The notes under the pieces were generated by a model. The model was not told the origin of the DNA. It made no database searches and saw only the letters and a program-made list of their open reading frames with translations. Of a DNA stretch of 64,000 nt, positions 45,067 through 55,189 are shown piece by piece (within the stretch, counting starts at the first letter, position 1; every line of letters starts with the position of its first letter). The position numbers were made by a program, and so were the translations under genes. Source of the DNA: Bacillus rubiinfantis (lineage in GTDB: Bacteria > Bacillota > Bacilli > Bacillales > Cytobacillaceae); contig CCFE01000024.1 of NCBI GenBank assembly GCA_000752035.1, positions 1 to 64,000 of the forward strand, written 5' to 3'.

Positions 45067-47238
45067 ATGAAAGTACTAGTAACGGGAGGATACGGTTTTA
45101 TCGGCTCATTTGTTGCTGAGAGGTTTTACCGTGAAGGCCATGAAGTACATATTCTGGACAACTTATCAACCGGCTCAAAAAACAATGTCCAGTTCCGCCA
45201 CCGTTCGTATATCCTTAATGTTGAAGACCCACAATGCGAACAGGTTTTTCGTACTCATAAATTTGATGCCATTATCCATTTAGCTGCCCAGGTGGATGTC
45301 CAAACGTCCATCCATCACCCTTTACTTGATGCAAAAATGAATGTGATGGGACTTGTCAATATGCTGCAGTTATGCCAGAAATATGGGGTTTCTCAATTTA
45401 CCTTTGCATCGTCAGCAGCGGTGTATGGTGATAATCCTCAACTTCCGCTCAATGAAAACGCTGTCTGCGATCCCTTTTCCCCCTATGGGATAAACAAAAA
45501 ATTAGGCGAATATTATTGTCAAAAGTGGATGGATCTCTATCAAGTCGACACCCTTTGCTTCCGTTTCTCCAATGTTTACGGCCCTAAACAGAGCATGAAA
45601 GGTGAAGGCGGCGTTGTTTCAGCCTTCATTGGAAAAATTTTATGCAGTGAAAAGTTGATAGTCTATGGTGACGGTAATCAAACTAGGGACTTTATTTATG
45701 TCGAGGACGTAGCCGAAGCAATCTATCGGGCCGCTAGCAGCCGTGTTACTGGATTGATGAACCTGTCTACTAATACAGGAACAAGTGTCAATCAGTTAAT
45801 TGAACAATTCAAAAACCTAGCTGACATCCAGGGTGTCGTCTATAAACCAATGAGAAATGGCGATATTTTGCACTCACGCTTAGACAATCAAAAAGTCAAA
45901 CGTGAAGTGGATTGGACACCAAAATATTCTATTGAGGAAGGTCTTAAGATTACATTTAACTGGTTTAAAGACCAAGCTGGCACGCATAAGCAATCCATTG
46001 AGGAAAACGAACCACAGCAGCCGGCTATCTCGTCAAAAAAACACTACCTACCCTATTTTGAGACTATCTTCCTATTTATCATTGCGGCTGGACTACATAT
46101 TAAAATAGGAAACTTACTTTATAATATTGATATTTTACTATTATATATTTTGACCATTGCCATCATTTTCGGAAAAACCCAAGCAGTAATTGCTTGTGGA
46201 TTGTCGGTTATACTCTACAGTTGGTCAGGAATTGTCAATGGCAGAGAGATGGTTGCGCTATTCACTGACCATAACACCCTTCTGCATTTTGCCATTTACT
46301 TATTAGTCGGATTTCTCGTCGGGTATATCATTGACCGAAAACATATAAGAGAAGAAATGGCATTGGATGAATTACAGCTGTTTAAGGAGAAATACGAGCT
46401 TCTTGATGAAATTTATAGTGATACAAGGAAGGCAAAAGAGGAATTACAAACACAAATTCTCCTATCTGAAGATAGTGTCGGAGCAGTGTATTCCGTCATT
46501 AAAAAGCTTGACAGTTTAGAACCTGATGAAGTATTTAATGGTGTCATTAGCACACTTGAACAAATCATGAAAACAAATCAAACTGCTATTTATATGGTAG
46601 GTCAAAAAAGTCGCTATTTACGACTCGTCTCGAAATCCAAAGGAGACAGCTGGACCCTTCCAGCGTCCATTGAGATTATTCCGGACAGCCCATTTGCTGC
46701 AATTGTTTTAGAAAATAAGTCATTTATAAACCGAAAACTTGATCCAAATGTCCCTATGATGATGGCCCCTATATGGAAGAACGATCGGGCAATTGCCGTC
46801 ATTTGTGTGAATGGATTAAGCTTTGAACAATTAACCTTATATTACGATAATCTCTTCCATGTTGTGACAAACTTAATTACCGCTTCAATCGGACGGGCCT
46901 ATGACTATGTTAATGCTACTCATCATGAACGATATATAGAAGGAACCAACATTCTAAAACCGACATATTTTCACCGGGCCTTGGGAAATAAACAAAAGGC
47001 CAAAGAACAGTTCAATATCCCATACTCCTTGATTCAACTAGTGCCTATTAAAAACATGAATCAACTTTTGACTAAATTTTCTGCTACGCTAAGGGAAACA
47101 GACTATATTGGTCTTGATGAGAATGGGGTTTATTGGATGCTCTTGTCTAATACAAACGCCGAAAGCGTCGGTCGTGTGATGGATCGATTTAAATCTTTTA
47201 TTGATCAACATTCACTTGAGGAAAAAATCTATGCGTAG
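45067..47238 (+). CDS. pelD: NAD-dependent sugar epimerase fused to PelD (c-di-GMP receptor)
   Basis: 723 residues in two joined parts. Residues 1-310 are an extended SDR epimerase: GGYGFIG (7-13), Y140 and K144 of the YxxxK pair, and the GalE-like N-terminal layout, fitting UDP-GlcNAc/GalNAc supply. Residues 335-430 hold membrane helices, followed by a coiled coil, a GAF-like domain, and a degenerate GGDEF domain. RETD (676-679) keeps the c-di-GMP inhibitory-site motif RxxD, while the catalytic GGDEF is replaced by LDENG. So it should bind c-di-GMP and switch on Pel synthesis. First gene of the pel operon. Confidence 0.88.
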   Translation: MKVLVTGGYGFIGSFVAERFYREGHEVHILDNLSTGSKNNVQFRHRSYILNVEDPQCEQVFRTHKFDAIIHLAAQVDVQTSIHHPLLDAKMNVMGLVNMLQLCQKYGVSQFTFASSAAVYGDNPQLPLNENAVCDPFSPYGINKKLGEYYCQKWMDLYQVDTLCFRFSNVYGPKQSMKGEGGVVSAFIGKILCSEKLIVYGDGNQTRDFIYVEDVAEAIYRAASSRVTGLMNLSTNTGTSVNQLIEQFKNLADIQGVVYKPMRNGDILHSRLDNQKVKREVDWTPKYSIEEGLKITFNWFKDQAGTHKQSIEENEPQQPAISSKKHYLPYFETIFLFIIAAGLHIKIGNLLYNIDILLLYILTIAIIFGKTQAVIACGLSVILYSWSGIVNGREMVALFTDHNTLLHFAIYLLVGFLVGYIIDRKHIREEMALDELQLFKEKYELLDEIYSDTRKAKEELQTQILLSEDSVGAVYSVIKKLDSLEPDEVFNGVISTLEQIMKTNQTAIYMVGQKSRYLRLVSKSKGDSWTLPASIEIIPDSPFAAIVLENKSFINRKLDPNVPMMMAPIWKNDRAIAVICVNGLSFEQLTLYYDNLFHVVTNLITASIGRAYDYVNATHHERYIEGTNILKPTYFHRALGNKQKAKEQFNIPYSLIQLVPIKNMNQLLTKFSATLRETDYIGLDENGVYWMLLSNTNAESVGRVMDRFKSFIDQHSLEEKIYA

Positions 47239-48118
47239 TGCCTTATTGTTATACTATTTGCTTTGTATTGTTTACTTGCTGATTCAGTTTCGCAAAAGCC
47301 GTAAGCATTTCATTATTCAAGCTGCTATTTTACCTTTCTGTCCGTTTATCGGTTTTGTCATGATTTATTACATGTACAAAAACAAACAGAAGCAAAACCA
47401 GAAACTTTCCGAGGAATTTATCAAAATCGAGAAGGGGGAAGCAGACTTCCTACAAAGAGTGGATATCGAAAAGGAAACAAACATTGTGCCGATGAAGGAC
47501 GCTCTGCTCTTAAATGATAATCAAACAAAACGGAAAATGCTCCTTGATATGTTAAAAAATGATACCTTCATTCATATGGGAATTCTTCAATCAGCACTTG
47601 AAAATGACGATACCGAAACATCACATTATGCAGCAACTGCAATTCAGGATATTAAAAGTAAATTGCTCAACGCCATTCAGAGCTTAGAGTACGAAACGGA
47701 GAAGCAGCCAGATAATGTAAAGCTATTAATTTCCTATGCCCAAGTTATCAAAGAATATATCAACACCGGATTTATCGACGAAAGAACAAAGCGGCAATAT
47801 TACTATCAATTTTCCCATATCCTTGAAAGGATCATAGAGAAGGAACCACAAGAAAAATCATTCTATTTGGAGAAAATTAATTGTGATTTTCAATTACGAG
47901 AAATGGAACACGCTGAAACTGATTGTCAAAACTTTTTGCAACAATTTCCTGATGACGAGGATGCTTACTTTATGACTATGAAGCTCTATTACCTACTAAG
48001 TGACCAAATGAACTTTAATCACGCACTAGAAAAGCTTCGACAATCATCAGTCAGACTAACACCGCAAGGATTAAATAAGATTCGATTTTGGTTAACGGGT
48101 GATCCCAATGGACAGTAA
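47231..48118 (+). CDS. pelE: PelE-like membrane-anchored TPR protein
   Basis: 295 residues from ATG 47231 (TTGAGG upstream; overlaps pelD by 8 bases). Two N-terminal helices, YYLLCIVYLLIQF and FIIQAAILPFCPFIGFVMIYY, are followed by a helical domain with TPR-like pairs (LLNAIQSLEYETEKQPDNVKL; EHAETDCQNFLQQFPDDEDAY). PelE in Pseudomonas scaffolds the inner-membrane Pel complex through its TPRs. Assignment rests on position plus this layout; sequence similarity across phyla is low. Confidence 0.8.
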   Translation: MRSALLLYYLLCIVYLLIQFRKSRKHFIIQAAILPFCPFIGFVMIYYMYKNKQKQNQKLSEEFIKIEKGEADFLQRVDIEKETNIVPMKDALLLNDNQTKRKMLLDMLKNDTFIHMGILQSALENDDTETSHYAATAIQDIKSKLLNAIQSLEYETEKQPDNVKLLISYAQVIKEYINTGFIDERTKRQYYYQFSHILERIIEKEPQEKSFYLEKINCDFQLREMEHAETDCQNFLQQFPDDEDAYFMTMKLYYLLSDQMNFNHALEKLRQSSVRLTPQGLNKIRFWLTGDPNGQ

Positions 48119-49943
48119 ATTTAAAATAGGTAAAACCATTTATCTTGTCATCCTCTTCGTTTTTATCATCGGCCTTGTATTAGGGCTATTGAATTCCAGC
48201 TTTGCACTTACATTTTTGCCAAAAGGGTCTGTCCTAGGCGGCATGGAGAATAATATTCAGGTTAAAAGACTCTCAAAGCAAACACTAAAAGGACTTAAAC
48301 AAGAAGAATATCTGCTGATTTATAATCAAGAAGATGCCGAGAGCAAAAACATTAAGGACAACATCGTCCAAACACTATCATATATGAAGAAAAAGGTATC
48401 TCCTGTCTCATTAGCAAACGTTCCTTCTTCATTTAATTCATACAAGAATGTCATTATTGCCTTTGAAGAAGTCAGTATGCTGCCACAATTGAAGTCGCTC
48501 GAAACCTATACTGCCAATGGTGGAAAAGTGTTCTTTGCCATCCGGCCCGAGTTAAACGGGGCGTTACAGAATTTATATCGGAAATTGGGCATTTATGAAA
48601 CTGGGGAATTTACTGCCCCAAATGGAATGAAATTAATCTCGAATGTTCTCATAAAACAGCAGCAGCTGACAATGAAAAAGGATGAAATAGCACAGAACTC
48701 TTCGATCACCGTTGGATTAGATGAGCGATGTAACGTTTATATTCAATCCCTTGATCACATCCCCCTTCTTTGGGATGTTCCCTATAAAAAAGGTAAATTC
48801 ATGGTATTTAATGGTACCATGCTAGCTGCCAAAGAAAATCGCGGATTGATTACGGGTTCGCTTAGTCTGCTTAATGAAAACTATATCTATCCTATCATCA
48901 ATTCAAAGGTGGTCTTTATTGATGATTTTCCAGCCCCGCTGCCAGAAGGCAAGGACAAACATATTTATCAGGAATTTCACCGCGACATACCAAGCTTTTA
49001 CAGAGACATCTGGTGGCCTGATATGTTAAAAAGCGCCGCAAAATACAAGGTGAAATACACTGGTTTAGTGATCCAAACCTATAATAATCAAGTTACGCCG
49101 CCTTTTAAAAAAAAGGAACATGACGAAAACACTTTTGTGCAATTCGGACGTGAACTGCTGAATATGGGCGGAGAAATTGGCATCCATGGCTACAATCACC
49201 AGTCCTTAACGGTTAATCCAAAGGCAGTTGCCGACTTAGAATATAACGCATGGAAAAATCAAGATAATATGGAGATAGCACTAAACATTACCGAAAATTA
49301 TCTAAACAAGTTATTCCCTAATTATCATCTTTATACCTATGTGCCACCCTCTAATCGGATTGATTCCGTCGGTGAGGCAGCTGTTCACCAAGCTTTGCCA
49401 ACCATCCAAGTACTCTCATCGCTATATTTACCTGATGACAGTGAATACTCAACGGTTCATGAATTTGAACGAGGAAACGATTTTCTCCACTTTCCACGGG
49501 TTACATCAGGTTATGAATATACCAAAAACCGCAAATGGGTCATGGCCAATGCGATTACATCCCTTGGCGTTTTCTCCCATTTTATCCATCCCGATGACGT
49601 ATTGGATATTGAACGTTCCTCAGGTAAGGGCTGGACTGAATTATATAAAGAATATGATGCCATTCTTCACGATATCAACACAGATTACCCATGGCTGCAA
49701 ACAATGACAGCCAGTAAAGCAGGTAAACAGCTTTCAAGCTACTTAGATGCGGCAGTGTATATTAATGAGCAGCCTGACCGGATGACCATCAATATAGATC
49801 GATTCCCAGGTAAAATGGAGTTTATGCTCAGAACGGAGAAAAAGATTGGCAAGCTTAAAAACTGCCTGGTTCAAAAAGCGGATACTAATGTTTACTACGT
49901 GGAAGTAAATAAGGCAACCGCAGAAATAAGGTTGGTGGAATAG
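48108..49943 (+). CDS. pelA: PelA-type polysaccharide deacetylase, hydrolase domain absent
   Basis: 611 residues with one N-terminal membrane anchor (VILFVFIIGLVLGLLNSSF), so the enzyme faces outside. A Rossmann-like middle is followed by the deacetylase: D272-D273 in VVFIDDFPAP and H360/H364 in GIHGYNHQS, the metal-binding triad type of carbohydrate esterase family 4-like enzymes (DUF2194/PelA). It removes acetyl groups from the GalNAc-rich polymer. The glycoside hydrolase domain of Pseudomonas PelA is missing. Starts at ATG 48108, overlapping pelE by 11 bases. Confidence 0.87.
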   Translation: MDSKFKIGKTIYLVILFVFIIGLVLGLLNSSFALTFLPKGSVLGGMENNIQVKRLSKQTLKGLKQEEYLLIYNQEDAESKNIKDNIVQTLSYMKKKVSPVSLANVPSSFNSYKNVIIAFEEVSMLPQLKSLETYTANGGKVFFAIRPELNGALQNLYRKLGIYETGEFTAPNGMKLISNVLIKQQQLTMKKDEIAQNSSITVGLDERCNVYIQSLDHIPLLWDVPYKKGKFMVFNGTMLAAKENRGLITGSLSLLNENYIYPIINSKVVFIDDFPAPLPEGKDKHIYQEFHRDIPSFYRDIWWPDMLKSAAKYKVKYTGLVIQTYNNQVTPPFKKKEHDENTFVQFGRELLNMGGEIGIHGYNHQSLTVNPKAVADLEYNAWKNQDNMEIALNITENYLNKLFPNYHLYTYVPPSNRIDSVGEAAVHQALPTIQVLSSLYLPDDSEYSTVHEFERGNDFLHFPRVTSGYEYTKNRKWVMANAITSLGVFSHFIHPDDVLDIERSSGKGWTELYKEYDAILHDINTDYPWLQTMTASKAGKQLSSYLDAAVYINEQPDRMTINIDRFPGKMEFMLRTEKKIGKLKNCLVQKADTNVYYVEVNKATAEIRLVE

Positions 49944-49944
49944 G

Positions 49945-51366
49945 ATGAAAATATGTATCATCGCTGAGGGATCATACCCTTATGTTACAGGAGGAGTTTC
50001 CAGCTGGATCCAAACTATTCTTACAAATATGCCCCAACATCAATTTATCATCTATGCCATTGGTGCCAAAAAGAGCGAGAAAGGACAATTTAAATACCAG
50101 CTGCCTTCTAATGTTTATCATGTAGAAGAAGTCTTCTTAGATGACTTTATTGAGGAAGGGAAAAAATGGGGTCATCGCTATCCATTATCAGAAGTGGAGA
50201 AACATGCACTTATTTCCCTGTTAATGAATAGGCAACCCGATTGGGATACCCTCCTCTCCCTCCTCTCAGGTGAGCAAATTGATTCAGCAATCCATTTTTT
50301 GAAAAGTAAAGATTTCTTTGACATTGTTCAGGAAGTTTGTACTGAAAAATATGATCAAGTTCCATTTACAGATATGTTCTGGTCGATTCGCTCAATGGTC
50401 TTGCCGCTGTTTATTTGTTTGAAGCATCCACTCCCGGAAGCTGATCTCTATCATAGCGTCTCAACTGGGTATGCCGGGATTATTGGCAGTCTCGGACGTC
50501 ATATCCATCAGAAACCGTTTGTCTTAACCGAGCACGGCATCTATACTCGCGAACGAGAAGAAGAAATTATTAAGGCACAGTGGGTGAAAGGATACTTTAA
50601 AGATCTATGGATTCAGTATTTTTATAGTTTATCAGATTGTGCCTACCGAAAAGCCGATTGCGTAATTTCACTTTTTCAAAAAAACAAAGAAATACAAATT
50701 GAACTCGGCTGCCCAGCAGACCTTGTTACCATCATTCCAAATGGGGTCAATGTCGAAGAATACGCTGGACTGCCACCTAGACAGAAACAACAGGAAATTA
50801 ACATTGGTGCCATTGTCCGTGTCGTTCCGATAAAAGACATTAAGACGATGCTGCAGAGCTTTGCCCTTGTCAAACAGGAATTTCCGGCCGCAAGATTCTA
50901 CATCATGGGGCCAACTGCTGAGGATGAGGATTACTACCAAGAATGCCTTCAATTGGTGGAGAATTTACAAATTAATGGGGTAATTTTTACTGGTGAAGTG
51001 AACACGAAAGAATATATCTATCAAATGGATGTGCTCGTGCTCTCTAGTATTAGTGAGGGGCAGCCACTTGTTCTTTTAGAAGGTATGGCATGCAGCAAGC
51101 CTTTCGTGACAACAGATGTAGGCAACTGCAAGGGCCTATTGTACGGTGAACAAGATGACTACGGAGAAGCTGGGATCGTCGTGCCCGTTATGCAATACGT
51201 TGAGATGGCAAAGGCGATCATTAAACTGTGCCAAAATCCCTCCTTGCGAGAAGAAATGGGGGAAATTGGCAGAAGGCGTGTTGTTAGCCACTATACAAAA
51301 AAAGCTTTTATAAACCAGTATCAACAACTCTATGAAAATATGGTGAATAGCAAATGGCAGGCATAG
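49945..51366 (+). CDS. pelF: PelF glycosyltransferase
   Basis: Cytoplasmic GT4-type enzyme that polymerises Pel from UDP-sugars. N-terminal IAEGSYPYVTGGVSSWI is the characteristic PelF start; EHGIYTREREEEI follows, and the C-terminal Rossmann half has IPNGVNVEEYAG, VRVVPIKDIKTML and SSISEGQPLVLLEGMAC with the EX7E-type glutamate. 473 residues, normal. One base after pelA stop. Confidence 0.94.
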   Translation: MKICIIAEGSYPYVTGGVSSWIQTILTNMPQHQFIIYAIGAKKSEKGQFKYQLPSNVYHVEEVFLDDFIEEGKKWGHRYPLSEVEKHALISLLMNRQPDWDTLLSLLSGEQIDSAIHFLKSKDFFDIVQEVCTEKYDQVPFTDMFWSIRSMVLPLFICLKHPLPEADLYHSVSTGYAGIIGSLGRHIHQKPFVLTEHGIYTREREEEIIKAQWVKGYFKDLWIQYFYSLSDCAYRKADCVISLFQKNKEIQIELGCPADLVTIIPNGVNVEEYAGLPPRQKQQEINIGAIVRVVPIKDIKTMLQSFALVKQEFPAARFYIMGPTAEDEDYYQECLQLVENLQINGVIFTGEVNTKEYIYQMDVLVLSSISEGQPLVLLEGMACSKPFVTTDVGNCKGLLYGEQDDYGEAGIVVPVMQYVEMAKAIIKLCQNPSLREEMGEIGRRRVVSHYTKKAFINQYQQLYENMVNSKWQA

Positions 51367-52781
51367 GATTCTCATTAAAAAAAATGTTTCATGAACACGG
51401 TTTACTGGCAAATATTCGGGCCTATGGCTATTCAACAATTGTCACCGTTGGGCCACTTGCCTTATGTATATTATTAATGACCGTTGTCCAGCAATGGCTC
51501 CTCGCTGTCAATACCCCCTTTGGAGAGAAAGAACTATTCATGGCAGCAACAGAGTACGCCCTGATATTTTCGCAGATCATCACCGGGGGCTTTAATTTAA
51601 TCATTTCCAGATATGTCGCCGATCAAATTTTCCAGGGGGCCTATGAAAATATTTTAGCCTCTATGTATGGGGTTATCGCGATTTGTACGGTAATTGGCGG
51701 GGTTAGTGCGTTCATTTTTTTTACCAACTCGCCCCTACCATTCACGTTTAAATTCTTCACTTATCTATTTTTTACAGAGTTAATCATCATTTGGATTCAA
51801 TGCATGTATATATCCGCCTTGAAGGATTATATGAAGATTGTCAAAAGCTTCCTAATTGGGGTACTCATTTCGGGAACTGCGATTTTTGTTTGTATCTATA
51901 TATTTGGAATCCAAAGTGCGACCGCAATGATGGGATGCTTGAATATTGGGTTTCTCTTTATGGTCATTAAATTCACACAATATATTCGAGCTTTCTTTAA
52001 AGTTAATAATGAGAACTACTTTGAATTCTTTGGCTATTTTAAACAGTATCCACGATTATTTATTACTGGCTTCTTGTATACATTAGCACTCTATGGACAT
52101 AACTTGGCAGCATGGCAAGGTCCGCATCAGCATATTGTCAGCGATACCTTTGTGATTGCACCTTTTTATGATGTTCCTGTATTCTTTGCCTATTTAAGTG
52201 TGCTTCCTGCGATGGTGATCTTTGTCGTGTCCCTAGAAACCACCTTTTATAAATCCTATAAGACATACTATAATCGCATCTTAAACGCCTATCCGCTTAA
52301 AGAAATTAGGGCAGCCAAGAAGGATATGTTTAACATTTTATCATTAGAATTAACGTTTATCACCGAAATCCAGTTATTTGTAGCTGTTTGTTCAATTGCA
52401 TTAGGGTTAAAATTCCTCCCGATGTTAGGCTTGAGCTATGAGCAAATCCAACTTTTTTGCATTCTCGTGCTCGGTTACCTTTTCTTTATCGTCATGTACA
52501 CAATAGTGTTAGTTCTATTATATTTTGATGATCAAACAGGTGCTTTAGTAACAACAGCTGCCTATACGGTTGGAAGTATACTTCTTACCTTCTTGTTTCA
52601 ATTACATGGGAGCTATGGATATGCTGTATTTATCAGCGGCTTCATCAGTTTACTAATCGGAATAGCTAAACTAACCCATTATTTGAATCAAATCGACTAT
52701 TACACATTTTGCTCACAACCACTTATACCCCAAGATAAGGGGAAACAGCCATCCATTTCGAAGTGGGAGGATTATCTATAA
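51354..52781 (+). CDS. pelG: PelG polysaccharide exporter
   Basis: 475-residue protein with about twelve membrane helices of the MOP flippase type. The family start MAGIGFSLKKMFHEHGLLANIRAYGYS-like segment is very typical of PelG. It moves the polymer across the membrane together with PelD, PelE and PelF. Overlaps pelF by 13 bases. Confidence 0.93.
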   Translation: MAGIGFSLKKMFHEHGLLANIRAYGYSTIVTVGPLALCILLMTVVQQWLLAVNTPFGEKELFMAATEYALIFSQIITGGFNLIISRYVADQIFQGAYENILASMYGVIAICTVIGGVSAFIFFTNSPLPFTFKFFTYLFFTELIIIWIQCMYISALKDYMKIVKSFLIGVLISGTAIFVCIYIFGIQSATAMMGCLNIGFLFMVIKFTQYIRAFFKVNNENYFEFFGYFKQYPRLFITGFLYTLALYGHNLAAWQGPHQHIVSDTFVIAPFYDVPVFFAYLSVLPAMVIFVVSLETTFYKSYKTYYNRILNAYPLKEIRAAKKDMFNILSLELTFITEIQLFVAVCSIALGLKFLPMLGLSYEQIQLFCILVLGYLFFIVMYTIVLVLLYFDDQTGALVTTAAYTVGSILLTFLFQLHGSYGYAVFISGFISLLIGIAKLTHYLNQIDYYTFCSQPLIPQDKGKQPSISKWEDYL

Positions 52782-54458
52782 ATGAAAACGCATTGGACAA
52801 GTATCACGCTTCTCCTCTTGCTGCTGATTGTTTCAGGATGCTCAAACGATAGCAGTAAAACGGAAAAAAACACGAAAGCAACATCTCAATCCACTCAAAC
52901 TTTTGGTGAGGATTCAAGACTTTATGATTTCGCCAAAAAGGATTCGGTCGTAACTTTTTATGTAACGATTAACAGCAATAATGCAACATCCTTTTATGAA
53001 ATGGACCATTGGTATAGTATCCATAACAGTGACTCAGAGTCTCCAAAGCTGGATATTTTGATTCAGGAAGGAGGCGAAAAAGGGCCTGAAAAAGGAAAAT
53101 TCGCCGCAGATGCGACAGATGTGAATGCATCCATCGAGCTTAGAGGAAAATCAACCAGAATCGCGACGCAAAAGTCGTTCAAAATTAAGCTAAATGACAG
53201 TACTGGCCTTTGGCAAGGACAAAAAACACTTAATTTAAATAAACATCCATATGATGCAACACGAATTAGAAACAAGCTATCATTCGATTATTTTACCGAA
53301 ATCCCCCATCTGACCAGTATGCGCACACAATTCGTACATTTATATATTAAAGATTTAACGAATCCGAATGCTAATGATAAATTTGTCGACTTTGGATTAT
53401 ATACGCAAATTGAACAAGCAAACGAGCGGTTTTTAGCGACACATGGCCTTGATTCCAATGGCAATCTTTATAAAGCAGTCAATTTTGAGTTTTATCGCTA
53501 CTCTGATGAGATAAAGCTAGAATCAGACCCTGCTTTTCGCAAAAAAACGTTTGAAGCACACCTAGAAATTAAAGGCAGTAATGATCATCGCAAACTAATC
53601 GCGATGCTTGAAGATGTCAATAATTATGCCTTGAATATCAATGATGTTGTTAGTAAACATTTTGACCGCGATAATTACTTAACATGGGTTGCGGCAAACA
53701 TTCTAATCGGTAACCGTGATGTTACAACCCAGAACTTTTATTTATATAGTCCCTCCAATACGGAGAAATGGTACTTTCTCCCTTGGGATTATGATGGGGC
53801 TTGGACTTCTTCTGCAGCCAAAGAGAATATCGTCAAAACCGCTGAATGGGAGGATGGCTTATCGAATTATTGGGGTTCTGTCCTCCACAAACGGTTCTTC
53901 AAAGACCCAAGGAATGTCAAGGATTTATCGGCAAAAATTGAAGCACTAGCAAAAATTATCACACCAGAGAAAACAAAGAAGCTGCTTGATGAGTACTATC
54001 CGACTGTCAGCCAATTTATTAAACGCCAGCCTGATACCGATCATTTGGGAATAAATGTTAAAGATTATAAAGCAAACTATTATTCCCTTACGAATGAATC
54101 GGTCATCAATAAAAAGATGTACTATCGAAACCTAGAAAAACCGATGCCTTTTTTCTTAAATGATTATGAGAATAAAAAGAAACAATATGTGTTTGAATGG
54201 GAAGCCTCCTATGATATCCAGGGTGATGATGTTACCTATACCCTGCAGATTAGCAAAGACCCTGCTTTTCATTCTATAAGTCAAGAGATAAAAACGGGAG
54301 ACAAAACTAGCTTCGTGCTCCCATCTATCGCGAGTGGCACCTACTATTGGCGCGTCATTGCCAAGGATGCAAAGGGAAATACGCAAATGGCCTTCGATGA
54401 ATATGAGGATGTACAAGAAACAAGATATTTTGGAATAAAAAAATTCATCGCAAACTAA
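52782..54458 (+). CDS. CotH-kinase-family lipoprotein
   Basis: 558 residues. Signal with lipobox VSGC, then the CotH kinase domain: ELRGKSTRIATQKSFKIKL, NLNKHPYDATRIRNKLSFDYF, the catalytic-type GNRDVTTQNFYLY and PWDYDGAW. The last 120 residues look like a fibronectin-III-type fold (YTLQISKDPAF, SGTYYWRVIAKD). CotH in spores phosphorylates coat proteins; here it is extracellular and follows pelG without a gap, so its target may be a surface protein or the matrix. Target is unknown. Confidence 0.88.
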   Translation: MKTHWTSITLLLLLLIVSGCSNDSSKTEKNTKATSQSTQTFGEDSRLYDFAKKDSVVTFYVTINSNNATSFYEMDHWYSIHNSDSESPKLDILIQEGGEKGPEKGKFAADATDVNASIELRGKSTRIATQKSFKIKLNDSTGLWQGQKTLNLNKHPYDATRIRNKLSFDYFTEIPHLTSMRTQFVHLYIKDLTNPNANDKFVDFGLYTQIEQANERFLATHGLDSNGNLYKAVNFEFYRYSDEIKLESDPAFRKKTFEAHLEIKGSNDHRKLIAMLEDVNNYALNINDVVSKHFDRDNYLTWVAANILIGNRDVTTQNFYLYSPSNTEKWYFLPWDYDGAWTSSAAKENIVKTAEWEDGLSNYWGSVLHKRFFKDPRNVKDLSAKIEALAKIITPEKTKKLLDEYYPTVSQFIKRQPDTDHLGINVKDYKANYYSLTNESVINKKMYYRNLEKPMPFFLNDYENKKKQYVFEWEASYDIQGDDVTYTLQISKDPAFHSISQEIKTGDKTSFVLPSIASGTYYWRVIAKDAKGNTQMAFDEYEDVQETRYFGIKKFIAN

Positions 54459-54475
54459 CGTAAAGGGAACTTATC

Positions 54476-55174
54476 ATGAAAAAGCTACGGCATGAACTAA
54501 AGTTTTATATCAATCAACCTGTATATGAACAATTGCGGGAAAAACTGGCGATTATCTTAAAGCGTGATCAACATACAGTCAACGACGACGGCTATCATAT
54601 CCGCAGCCTCTATTTTGATAATGTTCATAACAGAGACCTTTTTGAGAAAAGCTTTGGAATCTATAAACGAAAAAAGTTTCGAATCAGAATTTATAATCAG
54701 AGTGATGAAGTCATTAAATTGGAAAAAAAGAACCGATATGGAGAAATGATTCAAAAGGAGTCGCTGGCTATCTCCAAACAGGAATACGAACAGCTAATGG
54801 ATTGGGACTTTGACTTCCTGCGGGAAAAGGAAAATCCCCTAGGAAAAGACTTCTATCTGTATCTTCGCTCACAGTATATGTCGCCTAAGGTAATCGTCGA
54901 TTACGTTCGAGAAGCATATATGGCAGAGATTGAAGATGTCCGGATTACCTTTGACAAATACTTGAGCACAGGGATAAACTCAATTGATATCTTTGAGAAG
55001 AATATGATGACTATTGAAGTCCTGCCGCCCCCATTGCTGATCATGGAGGTAAAATATAATTCGTATCTACCGGATTATATACGCGAGTTTCTCCGGCTCG
55101 AGAGTCACCAGCGTTCTGCAATTTCTAAATATGTCATCTGTCGTGAAGAAAATATGAAATATTATAAGCCATAA
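54476..55174 (+). CDS. VTC-domain protein (polyphosphate polymerase-like)
   Basis: 232 residues of the VTC/CYTH tunnel fold: RHELKFYINQPVY start, IRSLYFDN, KKFRIRIYN, IKLEKKNRYGEMIQKES, VDYVREAYM and MEVKYNSYLP, with the basic and acidic residues that line the triphosphate tunnel in yeast Vtc4. Bacterial proteins with this fold accompany CotH and DUF4956 proteins. Whether it makes polyphosphate here is not known. 17 bases after the CotH gene. Confidence 0.87.
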   Translation: MKKLRHELKFYINQPVYEQLREKLAIILKRDQHTVNDDGYHIRSLYFDNVHNRDLFEKSFGIYKRKKFRIRIYNQSDEVIKLEKKNRYGEMIQKESLAISKQEYEQLMDWDFDFLREKENPLGKDFYLYLRSQYMSPKVIVDYVREAYMAEIEDVRITFDKYLSTGINSIDIFEKNMMTIEVLPPPLLIMEVKYNSYLPDYIREFLRLESHQRSAISKYVICREENMKYYKP

Positions 55175-55189
55175 ATGAGAGGACTAACG

